A model generated the notes under the pieces. It worked only from the letters and a program-made list of their open reading frames with translations, searched no databases and was not told where the DNA came from. This document shows, in pieces, positions 47,390 through 55,592 of a DNA stretch of 64,000 nucleotides (its first letter is position 1; every line of letters begins with the position of its first letter). Made by a program: the position numbers and the translations under genes. Source of the DNA: Flavobacterium sp. (lineage in GTDB: Bacteria; Bacteroidota; Bacteroidia; Flavobacteriales; Flavobacteriaceae); the NCBI RefSeq assembly GCF_027484205.1, contig NZ_JAIXUB010000025.1, positions 1-64,000 on the forward strand. The letters are read 5' to 3'.

Positions 47390-47775
47390 ACTTTTTTGAA
47401 TTAGTGTTCAGTGTTCAGTCGCCGTAATATTTTACTTTGCAGTAACTTTGAACGATTATTATTTTTTCTTTTGAACCATTAAGATATTTAAGGTTCATTT
47501 AGCTCTTTTATTTCTCGCAAAGTCGCAGAGTCGCAAAGACCTTTTTTACCGCAAATTTGCAAATTATATTTTTTTCTTTTGAACCATTAAGATATTTAAG
47601 GTTCATTAAGATTTTGTTGTTTTTATATTTTATTTTTATTCAATTCGTTTACTTTCTAGCCCTGATTGGAGCAAGCATCCTTTTTTTGCAAAAAAAGATA
47701 CTGCGGAAAGCAGGAACATGGATTGCAAAAACTCACTAGCCATTCGCTCCTGACTTCGACAAGCTCAGCCTGACA
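47390..47775. repeat. 386-bp repeat-filled spacer between paaE and paaA
   Basis: No gene is seen. From left: GTTCAGT heptads (47404-47418), AACCATTAAG unit (47474-47502), 25-bp copy 8 (47514-47538), GCAAATTTGC piece (47550-47567), a second AACCATTAAG unit (47582-47611), TAGCCC hairpin copy D (47657-47735), and the CTTCGACAAGCTCAGCCTGA repeat (47754-47775), which ends at the paaE stop codon. Confidence 0.75.
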
Positions 47776-48849
47776 TTACACGCCAAAATCAACTACAACT
47801 TTGTCGGTTGTTGGAACAGCTTGACAACTCAAAACCAATCCTTTTGCAACTTCGTGTGCATCGAGAGCGTAATTGACTTTCATTTCGACTTCGCCTTCTA
47901 AAACTTTGCATTTGCATGTACTACATACACCGCCTTTGCAGGCAAATGGTAAATCGGCTCCGGCAGCTAATGCGCCATCGAGAATGTTGTCGTAGGCTTC
48001 GTCTATCACGAAATGGAATTCTTTTCCGCCGTCGATGATGGTGATGTCGGTTCCATTTACTTTATTTTCTACAATTCTTTGAATACGTTTTTTGTCTTCT
48101 TCGGAAATTCCGGAAGTAAACAACTCGTAATGTATTTTATCGCTATCCAATCCAGCAGCTGTTAATTCGTCGCGTAAGAGGAAAATCATATCTTCTGGTC
48201 CGCAAATGAAACAATCGTCGGTTGCTGGAATGTCGATTATTTTTTCGGTCAACACCTGAATTTTTTCTTTCGTAAATCTTCCGTTAAACAATTCGGATGC
48301 TCGATGTTCTTTGGTTAGGAAATGAAAAATTTCGAAACGATTGAAATACAAATTTTTAAGCTGTTCAATTTCTTCTTTAAAGATAATGGATTTTACGGAA
48401 CGATTTAAATAAAATAATTTAAATGTGCTGTTTGGCTCTGATTTTAAATGTGTTTTTATGATTGACAGAATTGGCGTGATGCCGCTTCCTGCTGCAAATG
48501 CTATGTAATTTTTGGTTTTTTGTGTATCGATTTCAACATTGAACTTTCCGCTTGGCGGCATTATTTCTAGAATATCACCACTTTTTAGTGTTTCGTTTAC
48601 GTAGGTTGAAAACAATCCGCCATTGATTTTTTTAACGGCTACTTTCCATTTATTTTCGATTGGAGACGAACATAACGAATAAGAACGACGGACATCTTCT
48701 CCTTCAATAGTTGCCTTTAGTGTGAGATGTTGTCCTGGTTTGTATTGAAATTCTTGCTTTAATTCTTGTGGAATTTCAAAAGAAAGTACAGAACAATCTT
48801 TGGTTTCCTTGTAAATATCGGCAATTTTTATGCTATGAAATTTTGACAT
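47776..48849 (-). CDS. paaE: Phenylacetyl-CoA epoxidase reductase PaaE
   Basis: A 357-residue flavoprotein. ATG at 48849 (MSKFHSIKIADI) is chosen, because the longer frame runs through the putative operator. FAD-binding RRSYSLCSSP and NAD-binding AFAAGSGITPILSII are followed by a C-terminal 2Fe-2S ferredoxin domain (CKGGVCSTCKCKV, then C in LVLSCQAVP). It passes electrons from NAD(P)H to PaaA. As the first gene of the minus-strand paa run it is directly preceded by a palindrome and -7 box. Confidence 0.95.
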   Translation of the reverse strand: MSKFHSIKIADIYKETKDCSVLSFEIPQELKQEFQYKPGQHLTLKATIEGEDVRRSYSLCSSPIENKWKVAVKKINGGLFSTYVNETLKSGDILEIMPPSGKFNVEIDTQKTKNYIAFAAGSGITPILSIIKTHLKSEPNSTFKLFYLNRSVKSIIFKEEIEQLKNLYFNRFEIFHFLTKEHRASELFNGRFTKEKIQVLTEKIIDIPATDDCFICGPEDMIFLLRDELTAAGLDSDKIHYELFTSGISEEDKKRIQRIVENKVNGTDITIIDGGKEFHFVIDEAYDNILDGALAAGADLPFACKGGVCSTCKCKVLEGEVEMKVNYALDAHEVAKGLVLSCQAVPTTDKVVVDFGV

Positions 48850-48867
48850 AACCACTGAATAATTTTT

Positions 48868-48900
48868 AACTAACACTTGTTAGTTTGTTATGCAAATTTA
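48868..48900 (-). promoter_or_regulatory. paaE promoter with TetR-type operator
   Basis: On the minus strand the -7 box TAAATTTG (48893-48900) is followed by the perfect inverted repeat AACTAAC-AAGT-GTTAGTT (48868-48885), placing a repressor site over the likely start of transcription. A smaller palindrome of the same geometry (GTAAC-N4-GTTAC) lies upstream of the TetR gene. Confidence 0.65.
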
Positions 48901-48942
48901 GTGAAAATTTTGATATGTTACGAAAACGTTATAATTTTTTTT

Positions 48943-48967
48943 GCCACGAAGACGCTAAGGCGCAAAG
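48943..48967. repeat. 25-bp dispersed repeat, copy 9
   Basis: GCCACGAAGACGC plus TAAGGCGCAAAG, upstream of the paaE promoter. The rest of 48968-49056 holds a CTTCGGCAAAGCTCAGG repeat piece (49029-49045) and no gene. Confidence 0.75.
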
Positions 48968-49056
48968 TCTTTTTTTAATCATAAGGTATTCTAGTTCTTT
49001 AGGATTGGTTTAGAACATAGATTGGAGCCCTTCGGCAAAGCTCAGGGTAAAAAAAA

Positions 49057-49626
49057 TTAAATAATTCCGTTAAGAAGTACTTGAATCATAGTTGCTTTTA
49101 GGACTTCAGGCTTTATATTCTTTTTCTTACCGTACCAAATATAAAGTGTTCTTAATGTTGATAGCGTTGAGAAAATTATAACTTCGATGTTTAGGTTTTT
49201 TATCTCGCCATTAGCGATTCCAGCTTTGATTATTTGTCGGAAACTTTCTTCGTAGTCGTTTCTCATTTTGATGAAATAAATTAAATCATCATCGGTCAGG
49301 TGCATCCAATCGTTGTTTAGGCAAGCTAGAGCATCGGAATTTCTTAATGTAATGTCGATGTGAAGTTGAATAACTCGTTCGATTTTTTGAATAGTTGTAT
49401 CACTAGAAGCAAGAATTTCATCTATTACGGAAGTAAATTCTTCGGCGATTTCGATGATGATTAAAACTAAAATTTCTTGCTTGGATTTGATGTGATTGTA
49501 TAAACTTGCTGCTTTGATATCCATAGCTTGAGCAATGTCACGCATGGTTACAGCACTGTATCCTTTTTCTTTAAAAAGTCGTGCAGCTACGTTTATAATT
49601 TCGGTTTTTCTATCGGTAATCTTCAT
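49057..49626 (-). CDS. paaR: TetR/AcrR family regulator, probable PaaR
   Basis: A 189-residue regulator; ATG 49626 is preferred to an upstream TTG. The N-terminal HTH (IINVAARLFKEKGYSAVTMRDIAQAMDIKAASLYNHIKSKQEIL) is typical TetR. The remainder is a helical ligand-binding domain resembling TetR_C of fatty-acid/CoA-responsive regulators. Being the first gene upstream of paaE and having matching palindromes in front of both genes supports repression of the paa cluster, relieved by a phenylacetyl-CoA-type ligand (inferred from known PaaR proteins). Confidence 0.85.
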   Translation of the reverse strand: MKITDRKTEIINVAARLFKEKGYSAVTMRDIAQAMDIKAASLYNHIKSKQEILVLIIIEIAEEFTSVIDEILASSDTTIQKIERVIQLHIDITLRNSDALACLNNDWMHLTDDDLIYFIKMRNDYEESFRQIIKAGIANGEIKNLNIEVIIFSTLSTLRTLYIWYGKKKNIKPEVLKATMIQVLLNGII

Positions 49627-49632
49627 TGGTGT

Positions 49633-49672
49633 CAAATATATAGAATATTTTTAGTTGGGTAACTTTTGTTAC
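49633..49672 (-). promoter_or_regulatory. TetR gene promoter with operator-like palindrome
   Basis: The minus-strand -7 box TATATTTG (49633-49640) is close to the ATG. GTAAC-AAAA-GTTAC (49659-49672) is an inverted repeat with the same 4-nt spacer as the paaE operator. ACAAATTTGT palindrome follows at 49671-49680. Confidence 0.5.
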
Positions 49673-49742
49673 AAATTTGTGTTTGAGATTAGATTAGTTT
49701 TGTCGTGTTGTTAAGTTTCAAAAAATCTAATAATAAATTAAA

Positions 49743-49789
49743 GCCCTTCGACTGTGCTTCGACTTCGATCTGCATAAACTAGGGTGACA
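49743..49789. repeat. Degenerate CTTCGAC...GGGTGACA repeat
   Basis: A longer, diverged copy of the dispersed CTTCGACAAGCTCAG-type repeat between the TetR gene and the rhodanese gene. Nothing else is recognised in 49680-49809. Confidence 0.55.
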
Positions 49790-49809
49790 AACTATTAAAA
49801 AAAACAATT

Positions 49810-50118
49810 ATGGGATTATTAAGTATGTTAGGTTTTGGTGGGAAATCGGAAAGTATTAAAGAATTTGTGGACAAAGGTGCTGTTATTATTGACGTTAGAA
49901 CACCTGGAGAATTTCAAGGTGGTCATATTAAAGGTGCGAAAAATATTCCGTTGAATACTCTTGGAAATCAAATTGAAAGTATAAAAAAAATGAACAAACC
50001 TGTGATTGCTTGTTGCGCAAGTGGTATGCGAAGTGCTCAAGCAACATCTATTTTGAAAAATAATGGAATTGATGCAATGAATGGTGGCGGATGGAGTAGC
50101 TTGGAAAATAAATTGTAG
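49810..50118 (+). CDS. Single-domain rhodanese-like protein
   Basis: A 102-residue rhodanese with IIDVRTPGEFQGGHIKGAKNIPL and the active-site loop C69-A-S-G-M-R-S, so the catalytic Cys is present. Single-domain rhodaneses carry persulfide sulfur; the substrate is unknown. No signal peptide is evident despite the hydrophobic start. It stands alone on the plus strand. Confidence 0.92.
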   Translation: MGLLSMLGFGGKSESIKEFVDKGAVIIDVRTPGEFQGGHIKGAKNIPLNTLGNQIESIKKMNKPVIACCASGMRSAQATSILKNNGIDAMNGGGWSSLENKL

Positions 50119-50143
50119 TTTTTTTAATTTTTGGAAAATAAAA

Positions 50144-50171
50144 AAACCATCCCGAATTAACGAGATGGTTT
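50144..50171. terminator. Convergent terminator, rhodanese and Ig-array gene
   Basis: An 8-bp stem (50144-50151 with 50164-50171, arm AAACCATC). On the minus strand it is followed by a T-run, so it mainly serves the 50198 gene; it may also work for the rhodanese gene. Confidence 0.75.
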
Positions 50172-50197
50172 CAAAAAACTTAACTATAAAAAACTAC

Positions 50198-53100
50198 TTA
50201 CTTTTTAATTACTTTGAAAGTTTTAATTTTATCTTCTACAAATACCCTAATAATATAGGAACCTGAGGAATATCTTGTCATATCAATATTTGTTTCAACT
50301 TCTTTTATAGTTTGTGAAGAAACTGTTTGACCTAACATATTAATTATTTCAATTTTAGACATTATATCAGTTGAAATAATCGTTACAAAATCAACTACTG
50401 GATTTGGAAATAATTTAATTGAATTTATTACGAACTCTTCATTTCCTAAACATCCACCTAAAGTCATCGTAACAGCTAATCTTGTTGGGCTTTCGCAACC
50501 GGTAACTGTTTGAGATGCATAGTAAGTTGTTCCCGAAACTAAAGTTGTACCTGATGGGATGACATTTCCGCTTGACGGAGCATCATACCAAACAATATTT
50601 GAACCTGTAACCGAAATTAATCCAACTGTTTCTCCCGCGCAAAAAGTTTGATTTGCAAAACCTGTTGGCGCTGCTGTTGGATTTATTGTAGCAGTTACTG
50701 CAACTCTAGAAGTAGTACAAACTCCATTATTTGCCTCAACATAATAAGTTGTTGTTGTTGAAATATTAGGCGTTATAAAACTTGTTCCAGAACCTAACAA
50801 AGTTCCTCCAGACGGTGCATCATACCAACTCAATGTCCCAACATTTGAAGTTGCATTTAGTGTTAAACTACCTGCATCACATCTGCTCGCTGGTGTTGTT
50901 GAAGTGATTGTTGCTACTGCAAATACAGTTGCGTTTACAGCAGTTCTCGCCGAATTACATCCACCATTTACAACTTCAACATAATAAATTGTTGTTGTGC
51001 CTAAAACTGGAGTGGTAAAACTTCCACCTGTGGCAACTAATGTCCCACCTGTTGGAGCATTGTACCAATTAATAGTTCCGATACTTGCTGTTGCTTGTAG
51101 TATTACACTTCCATCGCCACATCTACTTGCTGGTGTTGTTGAAGTTATTGCTGGAATTTCATTAATTGTTGCCGTAACCGATGTTCTCACCAATGAAGTA
51201 CAAACTCCGTTAGTCGCTTCTGCATAATACGAAGTGGTTGCAGATAAACTTGGCGTTGTAAAATTAGAACCTGTTCCAACTAAAGTTCCACCAACTGGTG
51301 CATCATACCAGTTTACAGTTCCAGATGAGAAAGTTGCCGATAAAGTTACTGAACCATTTCCGCATCTTGAAGCTGGCACTGAGGATGTATTTGTTGGTCT
51401 ATTTGTAACTGTAACCTCTACAGGAGTTCTTACAGATGAACAACTTCCGTCAATTGCTTGAGCATAAAAAATTGTTGTAACACTCAAACTTGACAATGAA
51501 TAATTACTTCCTGTTGCTAATAAAGTTCCACCAGTTGGTAAATTATACCAGTTAATTGTTCCTGAACTTGCTACAGCTGATATATTAAACGAATCGCCAC
51601 TACAAATACTTGCTGGAGTTGTTCCTGTTATTGTTGGACTTGCGTTTACGGTTGCTACAACCGATGTTCTCACAGAAGTACAAGATCCATTAACTGCTTC
51701 AACATAATAAGTTGTAGTTGTAGAAATACTTGGTGTTGTAAAACTTGTTCCAGTTCCAACTAATGTTCCACCACTTGGCGCATTGTACCAATTTAACGTT
51801 CCAGCATTTGCGGAAGCAAAAAGAGTAATGCTACCCGAATCACATCTACTTCCTGGAGTTGTCGATGTTATACTTGGTGTAACATTCACTGTTGCTGTGA
51901 CTGCAGTTCTTGCAGAAGTACAACTTCCATTTGATGCTTCTACGTAATAAGTTGTAGAAACCGAAATGCTTGGAGTTGTAAAACTTGTTCCAGTTCCAAC
52001 TAAATTTCCAGCTGTTGGTGCATCATACCAATTTAACGTTCCACTTGAAGCTGTTGCTTGTAACGTAACAGTTCCTGCATCACATCTACTTGCTGGAGTT
52101 GTTCCTGTTATTGTTGGTGTAGTATTTACTGTTACAACCACCGCTATTCTTGGCGAAGTACAACCATTTAAAGTTGTTTCAACATAATAAGTTGTAGTTA
52201 TAGCCACATTTGGCGAAAAACTAGTTCCTGAAGCAAGTAATGTTCCTGCTGTTGAAGCATCATACCACAAAATTGTTCCTGCACTTGCTGTTGCAGAAAT
52301 TGTAACAGATCCTGAACCGCATCGTGTTGCTGGCGTTGTTGATGTTATAGTTGGTGTAGTATTTACTGTTGCCACTACAGCACTTCTTGACGAAGAACAA
52401 ACTCCATTTAATGATTCAACATAATAAGTTGTAGTTGAAGATAAACTTGGTGTTGTAAAACTTGTTCCAGTTCCAACTAAAGTTCCACCAGTTGCTGCAT
52501 CATACCAATTTAAAGTTCCAACATTTGTTGACGCTTGTAAAGTTAGAGTTCCTGAATCACATCTACTGACTGGAGTTGTTGAAGTAATTATTGGATAAGC
52601 ATAAACTATTATTTGGTCTGTTGCAACTACGGTATTTGTTCCATTATAATTTGCAGCCATTAAAGTTACATCATAAACTCCTGGAGTATTGTAAGTAATT
52701 ACTGGATTTTGAATAGTTGATGTAGCTGAAGTTCCTCCTTCAAAAGTCCATGTCCAAGCTGATGGAATGTTGGTTGAAGTATCTGTAAATGTCACCGTTT
52801 GTCCAACACAAATTTCGGTAAGCGAAGCTGTAAAACTTGCTACTGGTGGTTCTGTTGGACAAATTGGAGCTGTTTTATCTAATGTAAAACCATCTCCGTT
52901 ACCACCAAAATATGCATAGAACTGCGGTGGGAATGCACAAACATTCGCCTCGAAAGTTTCTACGCCTGCACCATCATTATTTCCTCCCATATAAGCGAAG
53001 AAAGATGGCGGAATGCCACATACCGTAGAACTTAGCTCTTCTGTAGCTGCACCATCTGAAGTTCCACCCATATAGGCAAACTGAAAAGCTGCAGTTCCAC

Positions 53101-53308
53101 AGGAAGTTGTGCTTAACTCTTCAACACTTGAACCATCGTTATTTCCTCCAAAATAAGCATAAAAATGCGCTGGAATTGTACAACTTGTGTTACTTAACTC
53201 ATTTGCTGTAGAACCGTTAGAGTTTCCTCCGTTGTATTGAGCAAAAGCGTTAAACTGTGTCAAAATAAATGTTAAGCAAACAACTAAATATATTTTTGTT
53301 GTTTTCAT
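50198..53308 (-). CDS. T9SS surface protein with Ig-like repeat array
   Basis: A 1036-residue protein with signal peptide (IYLVVCLTFILTQFNAFAQ). Residues ~22-150 hold five short repeats of about 30 residues (YFGGNNDGSSVEELSTTSC and variants). Then comes a PKD domain (~155-240), eight closely similar Ig-like repeats of ~78 residues (each with TPASRC, WYDAPTGGTLVGTG, TTYYVEA and C near the end), a ninth diverged repeat, and a T9SS tail (SIKLFPNPVVDFVTI ... IRVFVEDKIKTFKVIKK). Each Ig unit has two Cys. It is an adhesin-like filamentous protein by structure; ligand unknown. It begins 75 nt after the SUMF1-like gene and could share its transcript. Confidence 0.9.
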   Translation of the reverse strand: MKTTKIYLVVCLTFILTQFNAFAQYNGGNSNGSTANELSNTSCTIPAHFYAYFGGNNDGSSVEELSTTSCGTAAFQFAYMGGTSDGAATEELSSTVCGIPPSFFAYMGGNNDGAGVETFEANVCAFPPQFYAYFGGNGDGFTLDKTAPICPTEPPVASFTASLTEICVGQTVTFTDTSTNIPSAWTWTFEGGTSATSTIQNPVITYNTPGVYDVTLMAANYNGTNTVVATDQIIVYAYPIITSTTPVSRCDSGTLTLQASTNVGTLNWYDAATGGTLVGTGTSFTTPSLSSTTTYYVESLNGVCSSSRSAVVATVNTTPTITSTTPATRCGSGSVTISATASAGTILWYDASTAGTLLASGTSFSPNVAITTTYYVETTLNGCTSPRIAVVVTVNTTPTITGTTPASRCDAGTVTLQATASSGTLNWYDAPTAGNLVGTGTSFTTPSISVSTTYYVEASNGSCTSARTAVTATVNVTPSITSTTPGSRCDSGSITLFASANAGTLNWYNAPSGGTLVGTGTSFTTPSISTTTTYYVEAVNGSCTSVRTSVVATVNASPTITGTTPASICSGDSFNISAVASSGTINWYNLPTGGTLLATGSNYSLSSLSVTTIFYAQAIDGSCSSVRTPVEVTVTNRPTNTSSVPASRCGNGSVTLSATFSSGTVNWYDAPVGGTLVGTGSNFTTPSLSATTSYYAEATNGVCTSLVRTSVTATINEIPAITSTTPASRCGDGSVILQATASIGTINWYNAPTGGTLVATGGSFTTPVLGTTTIYYVEVVNGGCNSARTAVNATVFAVATITSTTPASRCDAGSLTLNATSNVGTLSWYDAPSGGTLLGSGTSFITPNISTTTTYYVEANNGVCTTSRVAVTATINPTAAPTGFANQTFCAGETVGLISVTGSNIVWYDAPSSGNVIPSGTTLVSGTTYYASQTVTGCESPTRLAVTMTLGGCLGNEEFVINSIKLFPNPVVDFVTIISTDIMSKIEIINMLGQTVSSQTIKEVETNIDMTRYSSGSYIIRVFVEDKIKTFKVIKK

Positions 53309-53383
53309 CTAATTTGATTTTTTTAAATTATTATAATTCATTGTATTACAAGCAAAAAATCACTTGCAAATCAAATTGGATTA

Positions 53384-54835
53384 CTATCTTACTCCTCTTC
53401 CTCCATAAGTGTAACTTCTTGCTGCATCAGTTGAACCTGCAAATGTTCTATCAGATGTTCTAACATAAGTAGAAGGACTTACATATTCTCCACCTCTTTG
53501 ACCAATTCCTGTTGCTGTTGAAATTGAAGGCCATGTAGCCTGATTAGCATTTCCAATTGCTGTTAAAGTTCCATCACCTAATGTTCCATTAAAAGCAACT
53601 CCAGATGCATTTGCTACTGTAACTGTTCTTTCAACCACATTTCCTCCCATTTCCATTGCTCCATAATAAGAAGCACCAGCAGATGATCTACCAGATGTAG
53701 CAGTTGCAAAAACACCAACTTTTAATGGTCCATAAATACTACTACTTGTCCCTACTCCATAAGCACATCTTCCGTTTACAACTGCATTAGCAACTTCTGT
53801 TGGTTGTAATCCGTTTAAAACAGTATAACTAAAAAATGCATTAATATTGGTATCACCCCAAGGATACTCTCCAGCAACTCTTGGCATTGTGCCACGACAT
53901 ACTTTTTCAAATTCTAATTCAGTCATTGGTCTTAATGCAGACCAATCTAAATAAGCTGCAACATCTGCCCATGATAAATTGTTCATTGCACCACTTTGCC
54001 CATCATTCACATTATTTACTACACCATTTGTTGCATCACATCCAAATACTGCCGGAATAGCCGCATTGTTTCCAGGTGTTTCAATTACGATTCCATTTCT
54101 GTATGCATAACTTCCAAAAGTCGCATAAGTTCCTGCAACAGATGTTGGATCACTTGCAATTCTTGTTTGTTGTTGTGAAAAAGTCAATGAGTTTAAAAAT
54201 TCAACATATTGTAATTGAGAGATTTCATATTTCATACAATAAAACGAGTTATAACCCATTGGAAATGTTGCAGGAACTGTTGGTCCACCACCACCAATTG
54301 CAGCAGATGTAATTCCGCCTGATTGAGAAGTTGCTGTTACGTTTATACTATTGAAAGTTGAAACACTTGTGCCATCACCAATTTCAAAATTTCCTTGAGG
54401 AACATTTACCATTTCGATACCGAAAACTTTGAAATTATATGGACCAGCACCAAGACCAGTCATTCTTAATGTTATTGATGTTGCAGAAATATTTCCGCCA
54501 CCAAGAGCACTTCTTCTGATAAAAACACCTTTACCATCGGCAACTGGATCAACTTGCAAAGGAGAAGCTGCTGAGTGATCTCCGGCTACTGTACTTAAAC
54601 TAGTATGTGCCCACAAACGTGTGTTACAATCTTGAAATTTTACGAATACCCAAACAGCATCCCAATTAGCAGGAGCAACATTGGCATTCCAACTGTTTTC
54701 CCAAGAAATATTAAAAGTAATATCATTTCCAGAAACTGATGTTCCTGTAATTTCTACATTATTTGCATTAGCATTAAAAGCAAATAAAAAAAATAGTGCC
54801 GAAGCAATTTTAGTAAAATAATTTTTTGATTTCAT
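53384..54835 (-). CDS. Secreted SUMF1/FGE-domain-like protein
   Basis: A 483-residue protein with signal peptide (ASALFFLFAFNANA). Residues ~25-150 are beta-rich. Residues ~185-483 resemble the formylglycine-generating-enzyme-like fold: MGYNSFYCMKYEISQLQYVEFLN, MNNLSWADVAAYLDWSALRPMTELEFEKVCRG, EYPWGD, AMEMGGNVVERTV and final YTYGGRGVR. The paired active-site cysteines of true FGE are not seen at the C-terminus, so it is probably non-catalytic. No T9SS tail is evident. Its promoter carries the AATACG-N8-CGTATT palindrome (54891-54910). Confidence 0.85.
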   Translation of the reverse strand: MKSKNYFTKIASALFFLFAFNANANNVEITGTSVSGNDITFNISWENSWNANVAPANWDAVWVFVKFQDCNTRLWAHTSLSTVAGDHSAASPLQVDPVADGKGVFIRRSALGGGNISATSITLRMTGLGAGPYNFKVFGIEMVNVPQGNFEIGDGTSVSTFNSINVTATSQSGGITSAAIGGGGPTVPATFPMGYNSFYCMKYEISQLQYVEFLNSLTFSQQQTRIASDPTSVAGTYATFGSYAYRNGIVIETPGNNAAIPAVFGCDATNGVVNNVNDGQSGAMNNLSWADVAAYLDWSALRPMTELEFEKVCRGTMPRVAGEYPWGDTNINAFFSYTVLNGLQPTEVANAVVNGRCAYGVGTSSSIYGPLKVGVFATATSGRSSAGASYYGAMEMGGNVVERTVTVANASGVAFNGTLGDGTLTAIGNANQATWPSISTATGIGQRGGEYVSPSTYVRTSDRTFAGSTDAARSYTYGGRGVR

Positions 54836-54861
54836 CGTATTGATTGTTAAAAGTTATAAGG

Positions 54862-54913
54862 CAAACTTAGCTTACAACAAAGCATAAAAAAATACGCTAA
54901 AATGCGTATTTTT
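54862..54913 (-). promoter_or_regulatory. Promoter with AATACG-N8-CGTATT operator, site 1
   Basis: The -7 box TAAGTTTG (54862-54869, minus strand) lies 26 nt before the SUMF1-like start. Exactly 21 nt upstream of the box begins AATACG-N8-CGTATT (54891-54910). Flanking A and T runs mean the same hairpin (54888-54913) can also terminate the response-regulator transcript, so a double role is possible. Confidence 0.75.
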
Positions 54914-54942
54914 AAAAATTTAATAATATGAATATCAAATAT

Positions 54943-55590
54943 TTATATCAATTTATTGCTTTTTGCTTTTTGAATTGCTTCTAATTTATTGTGAACTTTC
55001 AATTTATTATAAATATTCTCAACATGCTTACGAATTGTTCCAACAGATAGAAATAAATTATCTGCAATGGCATTGTATTTCAATCCTTTACTTAATTGTT
55101 CTAAGACTTCTACTTCTCTGTTGGTTAGATTGATTTCTTCACATGGTTCGCAATTTTCAAAAACCATTGGTTCACGCAATAATTTTAAAGTTTTTAATGC
55201 TATTGAAGGCGTCATTGCTGCGCCTCCATTTAAAGTTTCAACAATGGCATTATATAAGTCTTGTGGGCTTACCTCTTTAAGAAAATAACCATCTGCACCA
55301 GCTTTTATTGATTTGAAAATGTTCTCATCATTATCAAAAACGGTTAGCATAATGATCTTGATTTGTGGATATTTATTTTTTACTGCTTCTGTAGCTTCAA
55401 TACCATTCATCATTGGCATTTCGATATCCATTAGAATCAAATCAATATTATGACTTTTTTCAAGTTTTTCTAATAAATCTTGACCATGATTTGCTTTAAA
55501 TTTTACTTCTATGTCTTTAAAAAAAAGTAATTTTTCTTGGATTGCTTTTTGAAGAAAAGTATTATCATCTACTATGGCTATTTTTATCAT
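54943..55590 (-). CDS. NarL/LuxR-family response regulator
   Basis: A 215-residue regulator. The receiver domain has acidic pocket D8/D9, phospho-acceptor D55 (LILMDIEMP) and K105. The C-terminal LuxR-type HTH (~150-205, LTNREVEVLEQLSKGLKYNAIADNLFLSVGTIRKHVENIYNKL) binds DNA. It starts 2 nt after the upstream kinase gene, so it is the output of the two TPR kinases. It is the obvious candidate to bind the AATACG-N8-CGTATT sites found in three promoters here. Confidence 0.95.
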   Translation of the reverse strand: MIKIAIVDDNTFLQKAIQEKLLFFKDIEVKFKANHGQDLLEKLEKSHNIDLILMDIEMPMMNGIEATEAVKNKYPQIKIIMLTVFDNDENIFKSIKAGADGYFLKEVSPQDLYNAIVETLNGGAAMTPSIALKTLKLLREPMVFENCEPCEEINLTNREVEVLEQLSKGLKYNAIADNLFLSVGTIRKHVENIYNKLKVHNKLEAIQKAKSNKLI

Positions 55591-55592
55591 AA

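Noticed and set aside
50198..53308. Regularly spaced DNA repeats that could suggest a CRISPR array
   Set aside because: The period is about 234 bp and in frame, and the units encode Ig-like domains. There are no short identical repeats with unique spacers and no cas genes in the window.
54888..54913. Palindrome explained only as a terminator
   Set aside because: It does have flanking A and T runs and may terminate the regulator transcript, but the same arms and spacing recur at two promoters, one of them without a T-run, so a terminator alone does not explain it.
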